Of a stretch of DNA of 6,743 bases, positions 1 through 5,511 are shown piece after piece. The stretch comes from Chlamydiia bacterium. Its GTDB lineage: Bacteria > Chlamydiota > Chlamydiia > Chlamydiales > Simkaniaceae. Below the pieces are notes generated by a model. That model ran no database searches. It was not told the origin of the DNA and worked only from the letters and a program-made list of their open reading frames with translations. Location of the stretch: positions 1 through 6,743 of the forward strand of contig JAGROF010000037.1 in assembly GCA_020440405.1 (NCBI GenBank). Direction: 5' to 3'. Made by a program: the position numbers and the translations under genes. Every line of letters begins with the position of its first letter. The stretch's first letter is position 1.

Positions 1-148
1 TGATCGGCAAATTGCGTTGCTTTGGCGCAGCCGAAAATCCAATTTTTGAAGTTGTTTGGGTATAGATTCATTTAAAAAAAATCTAGCCAATAAAACCTAA
101 ATCGGAAATAGTGCGAATTAAAAGAAGTATACCTTTACGGATAGGCTC
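1..148. other. Left-edge non-coding stretch
   Basis: No complete gene is visible here. One frame reads open from base 3 to a TAG at 63-65 (about 20 codons) and could be the tail of a gene entering from the left, but so short an open stretch is expected by chance. A weak stem (TGCG/CGCA, 15-31 area) is not followed by a T-run, so no terminator is called. The AT-rich 66-120 portion probably carries the promoter of the gene at 149. TATACC at 128-133 is the nearest -10-like hexamer, with no convincing -35 partner. Confidence 0.4.
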
Positions 149-925
149 ATGAAAAAAGCTCTCATTATCATCTTTGGAATTATTGTTATCTTAGTCTTAG
201 CTGGCATCCTTGTGTGGAATATGCTTCCCACAATTGTCTCTCATAAATTGTCAAAGCAAGCCGGTGTTTCTGTCACAATTGGAGATATCCGAGTGAGCCC
301 TTCAATGGTCCGAATCGATACCATTCGCGTTGGCAATCCTTCTGGATACAATAAAACTCCTCGCGCTCTATCTGTTGATGAATTAAGTGTCGATATCCCT
401 CTTACCCGTTTCTTTGATCAGAATATCGTCATTGAAGAGATGAAAATGGATGATGTCTACATCGGTCTTGAGTTTGATTCTCCTCGAAGCAAGAACGGAA
501 ACTGGACAACGATTATGAATAATGTAAGTCAATCAGCGGGATCGGAGAAGGAAAAGGCAAAAAAATCTGGGAAAACAACCACTGTTCTGATCAAAAAGCT
601 TATCATCACAGATCTACAAATTGAGCTCGCCTATAAAACAGGAGATCAAGCCAATCGAAAGCTCCGCCCAATCGACCGCATTGAGCTGACAAATATCAGT
701 AGCGAGGGAGGAATTCCTACTTCACAAATCATGAACATTGTCATGCAGGAGACACTTCGCAATATCTTTAGTAAAGAAGGACTCCAAAACATGCTAGACG
801 GAATCCTCAATCCAAGCGATTCTGGAGGAGGGGTGATGGACACCCTTAAAGGACTCTTTTCTGATGCCATCCTTCTAGATAACGACTGGGAAGATCTCGT
901 GTTGGAGCTTGAAGAGGCGCAGTGA
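149..925 (+). CDS. AsmA-like membrane-anchored protein, 258 aa
   Basis: Probable inner-membrane-anchored protein with a periplasmic AsmA/DUF748-like beta-rich domain. Residues 1-27 form a single hydrophobic anchor (MKKALIIIFG onward) with basic residues before it. The following part has the recurring pattern of this superfamily: a short 'VTIGDIRVSPS' strand (42-52), an 'NPSGY...PRALSVDELSVDI' block (63-83), an 'IVIEEMKMDDVYI' block (93-105), a lysine-rich spacer (133-141), then 'LIKKLIITDLQIEL' (147-160) and a 'RPIDRIELTNI..GG' stretch (173-188). AsmA-superfamily proteins are linked to outer-membrane assembly and phospholipid transport; this copy is short and holds only one such unit. ATG 149 has a modest purine-rich site at 139-145. 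The stop overlaps the next gene's start by 4 nt, implying translational coupling. The specific function is unknown; the assignment is by pattern, without a search. Confidence 0.72.
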   Translation: MKKALIIIFGIIVILVLAGILVWNMLPTIVSHKLSKQAGVSVTIGDIRVSPSMVRIDTIRVGNPSGYNKTPRALSVDELSVDIPLTRFFDQNIVIEEMKMDDVYIGLEFDSPRSKNGNWTTIMNNVSQSAGSEKEKAKKSGKTTTVLIKKLIITDLQIELAYKTGDQANRKLRPIDRIELTNISSEGGIPTSQIMNIVMQETLRNIFSKEGLQNMLDGILNPSDSGGGVMDTLKGLFSDAILLDNDWEDLVLELEEAQ

Positions 926-1497
926 GAGAAGTCTATCTCATCCGTCATGGGGAAACGGAGTGGGCTCGGGATGGAAAACATACGGGCCTGACCGATATTC
1001 CCCTCACAGAAAAAGGGGAAAGCCAAGCAGCTGGACTCGGTCGACGGATTGAATCGATCCCTTTTAAGCATATCTTTTCAAGTCCTCTTAAACGCGCTTT
1101 AGACACCTGTTCTATCTGCGGGTTTGATCCCCAAATTGATAAGGATCTTGTCGAGTGGGATTATGGCGCCTATGAAGGTCTTACCTCTCCAGAAATTCAT
1201 GAAACAAACCCCAAGTGGAATGTCTTTACCCATGGAGCTCCTAATGGAGAGTCTGTAGACAGTGTGGCAAAGCGAGCAGATCGATTCCTCAAGAAAATCG
1301 AAAAGCTTGAAGGGAAAATTGCTGTTTTTACAAGTGGCCATTTTTCTCGCGCCTTTGTGACAAGATGGCTAGATCTTCCAATTGAAACAGGCCGACGTTT
1401 TTCTCTTGCCACAGCATCCCTTTCTATTTTAGGATATGAACACACAAAACGAGCGTTAAAGCTTTGGAACGACACCTCACACCATCCCAAAAAATAG
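922..1497 (+). CDS. Histidine phosphatase (phosphoglycerate-mutase-like), 191 aa
   Basis: Cytoplasmic histidine-phosphatase superfamily enzyme that hydrolyses phosphate esters through a phosphohistidine intermediate. All core catalytic positions are visible: the RHGET motif with nucleophile H9 and R8, R58 in SSPLKRA, E78 in VEWDYGAYEGL, and the second histidine H140 in TSGH. The pattern 'TGLTDIPLTEKGE' (21-33), the 'APNGES' loop (106-111) and the C-terminal 'LWNDTSH' (181-187) resemble the branch containing the fungal sedoheptulose-1,7-bisphosphatase Shb17 and related sugar-phosphate phosphatases rather than true phosphoglycerate mutase. The substrate cannot be read from sequence. Length is normal for the family. 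The start is a GTG at 922, overlapping the upstream TGA (GTGA), with GAGG at 914-917 as a close ribosome binding site. It is the second gene of an apparent three-gene operon. Confidence 0.9.
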   Translation: MREVYLIRHGETEWARDGKHTGLTDIPLTEKGESQAAGLGRRIESIPFKHIFSSPLKRALDTCSICGFDPQIDKDLVEWDYGAYEGLTSPEIHETNPKWNVFTHGAPNGESVDSVAKRADRFLKKIEKLEGKIAVFTSGHFSRAFVTRWLDLPIETGRRFSLATASLSILGYEHTKRALKLWNDTSHHPKK

Positions 1498-1506
1498 GGG
1501 ACAGAG

Positions 1507-1908
1507 ATGAAACAAGAAATTCTAAGCCAACTTCGAGCTGATCTCTTAGCACTTCATGATGATTGGGAATTACTGATGACTCAAGAGGCCATGGCAGACG
1601 ATCCAAAGTTTCTTGAAAAAGTGGCTGGGGACATTCAACAGCTCGATGCAGATGCTACTCTCGCTCTCTCCTCGAAAAAACTCAAGGATCAAGCAGAAGT
1701 CGTCCACTTTGCCCTTTCCACCCCATGGGGAGCCCCCTTTATCGGAGAAACCACACTCATTGATGCTGCCCGCTCCTACGATGCCACAAATCCGGAGTCT
1801 CCGTTAAAGCATCTTCTGACAGACTTTCTCCGGTATGGTCATAAAAAACACGTTCCCCTTTTCCATGTTCTGGATGAAATCACCGAAGAGCTAGAAAGCT
1901 ATCGATAA
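1507..1908 (+). CDS. Hypothetical acidic protein, 133 aa
   Basis: I do not recognise this protein. It is soluble, acidic and mostly helix-forming, with no signal peptide, no membrane segment and no cysteines. An N-terminal leucine-rich helix (MKQEILSQLRADLLALHDDW) is followed by a polar helical stretch, a central 'STPWGAPFIGETTLIDAAR' block (72-90) that looks like the most structured part, and a C-terminal helix rich in Glu and His. It is likely a real gene. AGGGGA at 1496-1501 sits 5 nt before ATG 1507, the gene begins 9 nt after the phosphatase stop, and no strong competing frame exists. The last 18 nt overlap the end of the oppositely transcribed glycosyltransferase. Operon position suggests co-expression with the phosphatase, which says nothing definite about function. 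Confidence 0.75.
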   Translation: MKQEILSQLRADLLALHDDWELLMTQEAMADDPKFLEKVAGDIQQLDADATLALSSKKLKDQAEVVHFALSTPWGAPFIGETTLIDAARSYDATNPESPLKHLLTDFLRYGHKKHVPLFHVLDEITEELESYR

Positions 1909-2667
1909 CCATCGGCATCCTTGATAGAGTCTTGACTCGACTACCTGATACTTAGCCTCTAAAAGCCCATTATCAAAATCTCCCACCTTAGACTGCGTTT
2001 CAAAAATGTGCTGATTCTTCAAAATCAGTGCTTTCTTATCTGGTTCTTGTTGCACAGCATGTCGATGAGGAAGCAGTCGAAACACTCCCTTCTGGCTATA
2101 ATGAGGAGAAAACCCTGCCTGTTGACATCTCAGAGCAAAGTCTAAATCCTCATATCCCCAAAACTCAAACCGATTACTGTACCCTTTTACAGCAAAGAAA
2201 TGGTCACGACGGACTAAGATGACTCCCCCAAAACAGTCGGAGTAGACATCTGCTTGCACCTCACTTCCTATAAAATCCTCTCGAAGAAGACGCTCGAGTT
2301 TCTGACGATTAAATTTCTCCGTATAATCTTTATGCCCGATAGTTGTTGCAAAGGGGCGTGTAGGAACTGCAGGAATATCGTAACAGACATCAAGGGGATA
2401 AAAGTCTACATCATGGAAGCAATAATAATCCGCCGGAAGACTTTCTAAAACACCTGCATTCAAAAGCTTTCCTTTGTTGAAAAGACCTGCTTCTTTTTGC
2501 TCAACAATGGTGATCTGATAGGGAGAAGGCAACACTTCATGAAGACGCGGCAGAAGTGTATCCAAATGCTTCTTGCGATCTCGGTAAGGAATCAGAACAC
2601 TTAGGTTCTTGCGATCTGCTTGAGTCTGTTTAACAGGAGAATGTTCTGCTTCACCTTTGGTGTGCAT
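1891..2667 (-). CDS. Beta-1,4-galactosyltransferase-like (GT7) glycosyltransferase, 258 aa
   Basis: Predicted GT-A-fold sugar transferase. Landmarks of the beta4GalT family appear in the right order: IPYRDR..HL (26-35; animal enzymes have PFRNR..HL), FNKGKLLNAG (63-72; FNRAKLLNVG in animals), the metal-binding DxD as HDVD (85-88), CFGGV (145-149), WGYEDLDFALR (170-180; WGWGGEDDD in animals) and a late PHRH (200-203), where the family has a metal-liganding histidine. There is no membrane anchor or signal peptide, so it should be cytoplasmic and use a nucleotide sugar, plausibly on a surface polysaccharide or glycolipid. Donor and acceptor are unknown. ATG 2667 is the only usable start before the first beta-strand and lies 67 nt inside the sua5 tail; an SD-like site is weak, so translation may be coupled. 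The two genes probably form one transcript. Confidence 0.85.
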   Translation of the reverse strand: MHTKGEAEHSPVKQTQADRKNLSVLIPYRDRKKHLDTLLPRLHEVLPSPYQITIVEQKEAGLFNKGKLLNAGVLESLPADYYCFHDVDFYPLDVCYDIPAVPTRPFATTIGHKDYTEKFNRQKLERLLREDFIGSEVQADVYSDCFGGVILVRRDHFFAVKGYSNRFEFWGYEDLDFALRCQQAGFSPHYSQKGVFRLLPHRHAVQQEPDKKALILKNQHIFETQSKVGDFDNGLLEAKYQVVESRLYQGCRWLSIAF

Positions 2668-3572
2668 AAAACCAACACTTCTGCATACCCTTCTCGATCC
2701 GCTATGCGAAGCCCTTCATAGAGATTTTTAGAGTTTAACTCGAAATGTTCTCCCTCGCTCACCTCGAGAGACTGGTCGCTCATGATCATCCGCTTGCTTT
2801 TTGCACTCAACTTGAGGTAGATCCTCATTTCTTCCCAAGAGGAAAAGAGGCGGACTGCACTTCGCAGCTTTGCAAGAGCACTGTTGCCATTAAGCATCAG
2901 TGCTAGAGGATGGACTGCAATTTTTTGATTTAAGACACTCTCAATCTCTTTTTGTGAGATGACCCCAAAGCGGAGAAGCATCGGGCGCGCAGGATCTTCT
3001 AAAGAGATCAATGTCGATTCCATTCCAAACTGCGTGGGTCCTCCATCTACGATCCCCTCAATCTTTCCATTAAAATCTTCAAGAACGTGACTGGCTCGTG
3101 TTGGGCTGGGTCGCCCTGACTGATTCGCTGAAGGAACAGCAAGAGGACACCCTGTCAGCTCCACCAGCCTCCGTGTCACAGGATCGGAAGAAATTCTGAT
3201 CGCCACTGTCTCCATTCCCCCAGTGATGAGAGGGGAAAGGTTTTTATTTTTTTTCAAGATCAAGGTTAAGGGCCCTGGAAGAAAAGCCTTTGCCAAGGCA
3301 TGCGCCATCAAAGGAATTTCTGAAGCTACAAACTGCAGTTGGTTAAAGTTTGCCACATGAATCGGAAGGGCCCGCTCTTTGGGACGGTCTTTCACAGCAT
3401 AGAGTCGATTGATCGCTCCCTCGTTAAGAATGGTTGCCCCTAATCCATAGACTGTTTCTGAGGGGAATGCGACAAGCCCCCCCTGCTGTAACTTACGCGC
3501 TGCACTCTCAATGTAAGTAGAAGACCTGTCAAGATCTTCCCGATCAATTGGCCCAAAATATTCTGTGTACAT
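2601..3572 (-). CDS. sua5: L-threonylcarbamoyladenylate synthase, Sua5 type, 323 aa
   Basis: Makes threonylcarbamoyl-AMP from threonine, bicarbonate and ATP, the first step of t6A37 modification in ANN-decoding tRNAs; cytoplasmic. The YrdC domain spans about residues 18-208, with FPSETVYGLGA (36-46), the KDRP loop (61-64), LPGPLT (98-103), R126 in AIRIS, PSANQSG (147-153), ESTLI (185-189) and LRFG (200-203). The C-terminal part, especially SKNLYEGLRIADREGYAEVL (281-300) and the 'LNRLKQIA' end, matches the Sua5-specific domain, so this is the two-domain form rather than short TsaC. The linker that usually contains a KYRHYAP-like motif is unrecognisable here (about 219-245), which is odd because that segment covers the active site in characterised Sua5. 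ATG 3572 has AAGGA at 3578-3582, 5 nt away. Confidence 0.93.
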   Translation of the reverse strand: MYTEYFGPIDREDLDRSSTYIESAARKLQQGGLVAFPSETVYGLGATILNEGAINRLYAVKDRPKERALPIHVANFNQLQFVASEIPLMAHALAKAFLPGPLTLILKKNKNLSPLITGGMETVAIRISSDPVTRRLVELTGCPLAVPSANQSGRPSPTRASHVLEDFNGKIEGIVDGGPTQFGMESTLISLEDPARPMLLRFGVISQKEIESVLNQKIAVHPLALMLNGNSALAKLRSAVRLFSSWEEMRIYLKLSAKSKRMIMSDQSLEVSEGEHFELNSKNLYEGLRIADREGYAEVLVLCTPKVKQNILLLNRLKQIART

Positions 3573-3577
3573 GAGTG

Positions 3578-3582
3578 TCCTT
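3578..3582 (-). promoter_or_regulatory. Ribosome binding site of sua5
   Basis: Reading the minus strand, AAGGA lies 5 nt before the ATG at 3572. It fixes the start of sua5 and is one of the clearer Shine-Dalgarno sites in the window. Confidence 0.7.
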
Positions 3583-3604
3583 ATCCTACAAATATCGTCA
3601 AAGC

Positions 3605-3633
3605 ATTATTACCATTTTACAAATTAAACACAA
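3605..3633 (-). promoter_or_regulatory. Possible sua5 promoter
   Basis: On the minus strand a TTGTGT hexamer (3633-3628) is followed after 16-17 nt by TAATAAT (3611-3605). Initiation about 7 nt further on would leave a leader of roughly 25 nt containing the AAGGA site. Both boxes match the consensus only moderately and the region is AT-rich, so this is tentative. Confidence 0.3.
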
Positions 3634-3645
3634 CCCTGTTTTCTC

Positions 3646-3673
3646 TTGCCTTTTCCTAAAAATTGGTTATAAT
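3646..3673 (+). promoter_or_regulatory. Near-consensus sigma70-type promoter of the TMEM14 gene
   Basis: TTGCCT (3646-3651) and a perfect TATAAT (3668-3673) are separated by 16 nt. The expected start of transcription, 6-8 nt past the -10 box, falls at about 3679-3681, on or just before the ATG at 3681. No Shine-Dalgarno site could then be present in the RNA, which suggests leaderless translation. The boxes are read directly; the start point is inferred. Confidence 0.65.
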
Positions 3674-3680
3674 AAGATGC

Positions 3681-4034
3681 ATGACACATGTTCTAAAAAA
3701 AATTGGCTTCATCATCTTCATCTATTCTCTCATTGTATGCGCAGGAGGGGTGATGGGATTTGTGATGAAAGACAGTCTTCCTTCCCTTGTAATGGGAAGT
3801 TTTTTTGGATTGTCTCTTCTTTTTCTAAGCATTAAAACAATGACGTTCTACCGCTGGGCGCTCATAACCGCTACCCTTCTGATCCTTTGCCTAGATGCAT
3901 TTTTTTCTTATCGCTTCCTTCTCTCTCAATCCCTCTTTCCTGCAGGAATCATGCTGATCTTAACCACTGCGGTTCTTCTCTTCATTATGCTCCAGCTAAA
4001 AAAGCTAAGTCGGGTAGCCAAAAGTCAGAAGTAG
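3681..4034 (+). CDS. TMEM14/UPF0136 family small membrane protein, 117 aa
   Basis: Integral membrane protein with four hydrophobic helices (about residues 8-27, 33-51, 58-74 and 87-105). Family marks are the 'GGVMGFVMKDSLPSLVMGS' segment at 22-40 (small-residue-rich turn between helices 1 and 2) and 'SYRFLLSQSLFPAGIM' at 76-91, matching the 'R-F...PAG' signature before the last helix of TMEM14 proteins. Eukaryotic relatives include TMEM14C (heme precursor import) and the chloroplast fatty-acid exporter FAX1, so a small-molecule or lipid transport role is possible but unproven. I chose ATG 3681 over an in-frame TTG at 3663 because the TTG lies inside the promoter, between its -35 and -10 boxes. 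The last 30 nt overlap the convergent sulfotransferase gene. Confidence 0.82.
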   Translation: MTHVLKKIGFIIFIYSLIVCAGGVMGFVMKDSLPSLVMGSFFGLSLLFLSIKTMTFYRWALITATLLILCLDAFFSYRFLLSQSLFPAGIMLILTTAVLLFIMLQLKKLSRVAKSQK

Positions 4035-4742
4035 CTTTTCATGTCTTTTTTTGAATAGCTTGTGATTTTCGCGGCTAAGCACCTTTTTCCACCCCCCAAT
4101 CTGCCCATGACTAAACGTCCGTGTGCCCCCAAAAAGACCTTCTAAAACGCTTTGCAATTTTTCCGCTTCGACTTCTATCTGGAGAAAACACAAGATTTTT
4201 TCTACCTCACTCCTTTGAGCAGAAAGACTACCTCCCCCTTGAGGCCCAATGAGGTTTTCAAACTTGCAGACAAGCGTCCCCTCGTCCTTTGCATGTCGAG
4301 CCGCTTCCTGATAAGGAAAAAGAGGGAAGTAAATCAATGTGGGATGCACCCCAGCTTCCCGCGCCTGTGGACTATTCCCTCTGATGACATATTCCAGCTG
4401 CTTATCCATCCCAAGAGCGCGCCAATGCTCCTTCACCGCACTCGAAAGTGCTTTGATATTTTGATCCACTTGGTCTGCCTTTCCACTCACAACATAACGG
4501 ACCCATGATACACACACATCTCGAGGATCTCGGACAAGAAGGATCCGTTTGGAGTACTGCTCTTGGAGCGTCTTAGATTCATAAAATTCATCAACGTGAT
4601 AAATAGGACAATCTCCCCCTAACTGCTCTAGCAGCTTTTTGATCAAATAGGTCCCTGCTTTAGGAACCGTCACTACCGCAACATCTCCCCCCCAAACGAG
4701 GTGAGTCCAAACCATCAACACTATCAGCAGCGAATACTTCAC
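4005..4742 (-). CDS. Sulfotransferase-family protein with apparent signal peptide, 245 aa
   Basis: Predicted PAPS-dependent sulfotransferase. The phosphosulfate-binding loop is VTVPKAGTYLIKKLL (24-38; family [ST]xPK[AS]GT), the 3'-phosphate site is LLVRDPRDVCVSWV (68-81), and the C-terminal 'GTRTFSHGQIGGWKKVLS' (206-223) corresponds to the family's 'FRKGxxGxWK' PAPS-binding segment. The start is ambiguous. The frame is open far into the dismutase gene, but GTG 4742, 25 nt after the sod stop, gives MKYSLLIVLMVWTHLVWG, a good Sec signal peptide or membrane anchor directly before the first strand of the domain. ATG 4715 would remove most of it and leave a cytoplasmic enzyme; TTG 4748 is also possible. 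Shine-Dalgarno sequences are weak for all. It probably shares a transcript with sod. PAPS is cytosolic, so export would mean action inside a host cell or a different activity. Confidence 0.82.
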   Translation of the reverse strand: MKYSLLIVLMVWTHLVWGGDVAVVTVPKAGTYLIKKLLEQLGGDCPIYHVDEFYESKTLQEQYSKRILLVRDPRDVCVSWVRYVVSGKADQVDQNIKALSSAVKEHWRALGMDKQLEYVIRGNSPQAREAGVHPTLIYFPLFPYQEAARHAKDEGTLVCKFENLIGPQGGGSLSAQRSEVEKILCFLQIEVEAEKLQSVLEGLFGGTRTFSHGQIGGWKKVLSRENHKLFKKRHEKLLLTFGYPT

Positions 4743-4767
4743 GCCCAATAGCTTATCATATTCGAAA

Positions 4768-5394
4768 TTATTTGGAAAAGCGGCGATTGACAACACCCCA
4801 GTCGATGTTCTTGTAGAAAGCCTCGATATAGCCTCCACGATTAAGACCATACTCTGTAATATAGGCATGCTCCCAAACATCCATCACAAGAAGAGGTCTC
4901 CCTCCTGCAAGAAGATTGATATTATGCTCATCCACCCAAATATTGTAGAGCTGCCCTGTTGCAAGATCTTGAAAAAGAATCACCCAACCAATCCCACGAA
5001 TCATCCCGGTGGCAAAGAAGTTTTGCCTCCATTTTTCAAAGGAACCAAAATTTTCGGCAATCTTTTGATAGAGCAGGCTTTTGGAAGATAACCCCTGCTT
5101 GCCCCCTAAGTTCTCAAAGTAGAGCTCATGAAGGACCATCCCATCATACTCCCAAGCAAAGCGGCGCTTGAGCGCTCCATAAGCAATCGTCTGGTCATCC
5201 ATCTCTTGTAGGGAATGGGCCAGTGCATTCGTATTTTTGACATATCCTTGATAGAGGGTAAAGTGCATTTTGAGAACGGAGTCATCGATCCCATCCAGCC
5301 TCCCCAAAAGATAAGAAAAATCTTTAATTTGATAGTCATGACTCAGGAGTGGGGCCGAAAAAAGAAAGAAGCACGCGATTAAAAATTTTTTCAT
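4768..5394 (-). CDS. sod: Exported iron/manganese superoxide dismutase, 208 aa
   Basis: Converts superoxide to hydrogen peroxide and oxygen. The four metal ligands are all identifiable: H44 in KMHFTLYQGYV, H89 in MVLHELYF, and D172 and H176 in the signature DVWEHAY. The 'HFxLYQGYVKNTN' version of the first ligand block differs from E. coli SodB and marks a less studied bacterial branch. Residues 1-18 (MKKFLIACFFLFSAPLLS) form a clear Sec signal peptide, so the mature enzyme of about 190 aa should be periplasmic or secreted, where it could act on superoxide from a host cell. Iron versus manganese cannot be decided by eye. ATG 5394 lies a few bases past a strong promoter, so the leader may be only about 3 nt. 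The sulfotransferase gene follows 25 nt after the stop. Confidence 0.94.
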   Translation of the reverse strand: MKKFLIACFFLFSAPLLSHDYQIKDFSYLLGRLDGIDDSVLKMHFTLYQGYVKNTNALAHSLQEMDDQTIAYGALKRRFAWEYDGMVLHELYFENLGGKQGLSSKSLLYQKIAENFGSFEKWRQNFFATGMIRGIGWVILFQDLATGQLYNIWVDEHNINLLAGGRPLLVMDVWEHAYITEYGLNRGGYIEAFYKNIDWGVVNRRFSK

Positions 5395-5403
5395 ATGGTT
5401 CTT

Positions 5404-5431
5404 ATTATATCTAAAATTTTAATTAAATCAA
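5404..5431 (-). promoter_or_regulatory. Near-consensus promoter of sod
   Basis: On the minus strand TTGATT (5431-5426) and a perfect TATAAT (5409-5404) are separated by 16 nt. The predicted transcription start near 5397 leaves about 3 nt before ATG 5394, so the AAGAA in front of the ATG would be outside or at the very edge of the RNA. The layout is the same as at the TMEM14 promoter. Confidence 0.6.
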
Positions 5432-5454
5432 GTAAAAAATTTATTACTATATTA

Positions 5455-5465
5455 TTGATAATCAA
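5455..5465. promoter_or_regulatory. Short palindrome in the divergent promoter region
   Basis: TTGAT-A-ATCAA is an inverted repeat with 5-nt arms around a central A, lying between the sod and Inc-like promoters, roughly 60 nt upstream of the predicted sod start and 40-50 nt upstream of the other. Neighbouring AATAAT/GATAAT hexamers make the area look superficially Fur-box-like. In such AT-rich DNA a palindrome this short arises easily by chance, so the operator role is speculative. Confidence 0.22.
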
Positions 5466-5468
5466 AGG

Positions 5469-5497
5469 TTTAATAATAATCATATTTTTGATATAAT
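5469..5497 (+). promoter_or_regulatory. Probable promoter of the Inc-like gene
   Basis: A perfect TATAAT at 5492-5497 is preceded 17 nt earlier by TTTAAT (5469-5474), a poor -35 match. Initiation near 5504 would give a leader of about 20 nt that includes the AGGAG site. It is divergent from the sod promoter, with the two -10 boxes about 80 nt apart. Confidence 0.5.
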
Positions 5498-5506
5498 AGA
5501 CCTGTT

Positions 5507-5511
5507 AGGAG
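5507..5511 (+). promoter_or_regulatory. Ribosome binding site of the Inc-like gene
   Basis: AGGAG lies 12 nt before ATG 5524. The spacing is longer than the usual 5-9 nt, but no other in-frame start codon lies closer, so it supports the chosen start. Confidence 0.6.

Noticed and set aside
3..65. Short open stretch at the left edge ending in TAG, possible tail of an upstream gene
   Set aside because: Only about 20 codons, no start or domain visible, and other frames are similarly open; not distinguishable from chance.
646..1071. 141-codon minus-strand frame across the AsmA-phosphatase junction
   Set aside because: Antisense shadow of two well-supported genes; the serine/phenylalanine-rich product shows no domain.
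3575..3835. 86-codon plus-strand frame beginning in the sua5 upstream region
   Set aside because: It overlaps the TMEM14 gene out of frame, and its product has no membrane or domain pattern, whereas the overlapping frame matches a known family.
4018..4056. AAAAG/CTTTT stem followed by a T-run as a terminator of the TMEM14 gene
   Set aside because: The 5-bp stem is all A-T except one pair, has a 10-nt loop, and is separated from the T-run by several bases; too weak to call.
4743..4880. Upstream extension of the sulfotransferase frame to ATG 4880 (291 aa)
   Set aside because: It would overlap sod by 113 nt and add 46 residues with no family counterpart; GTG 4742 lies just past the sod stop and gives a clean leader.
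5371..5382. LIAC lipobox-like motif in the dismutase leader
   Set aside because: The cysteine is at residue 8, too early to follow a full hydrophobic core, and 10 more hydrophobic residues follow it; an ordinary signal peptide fits better.
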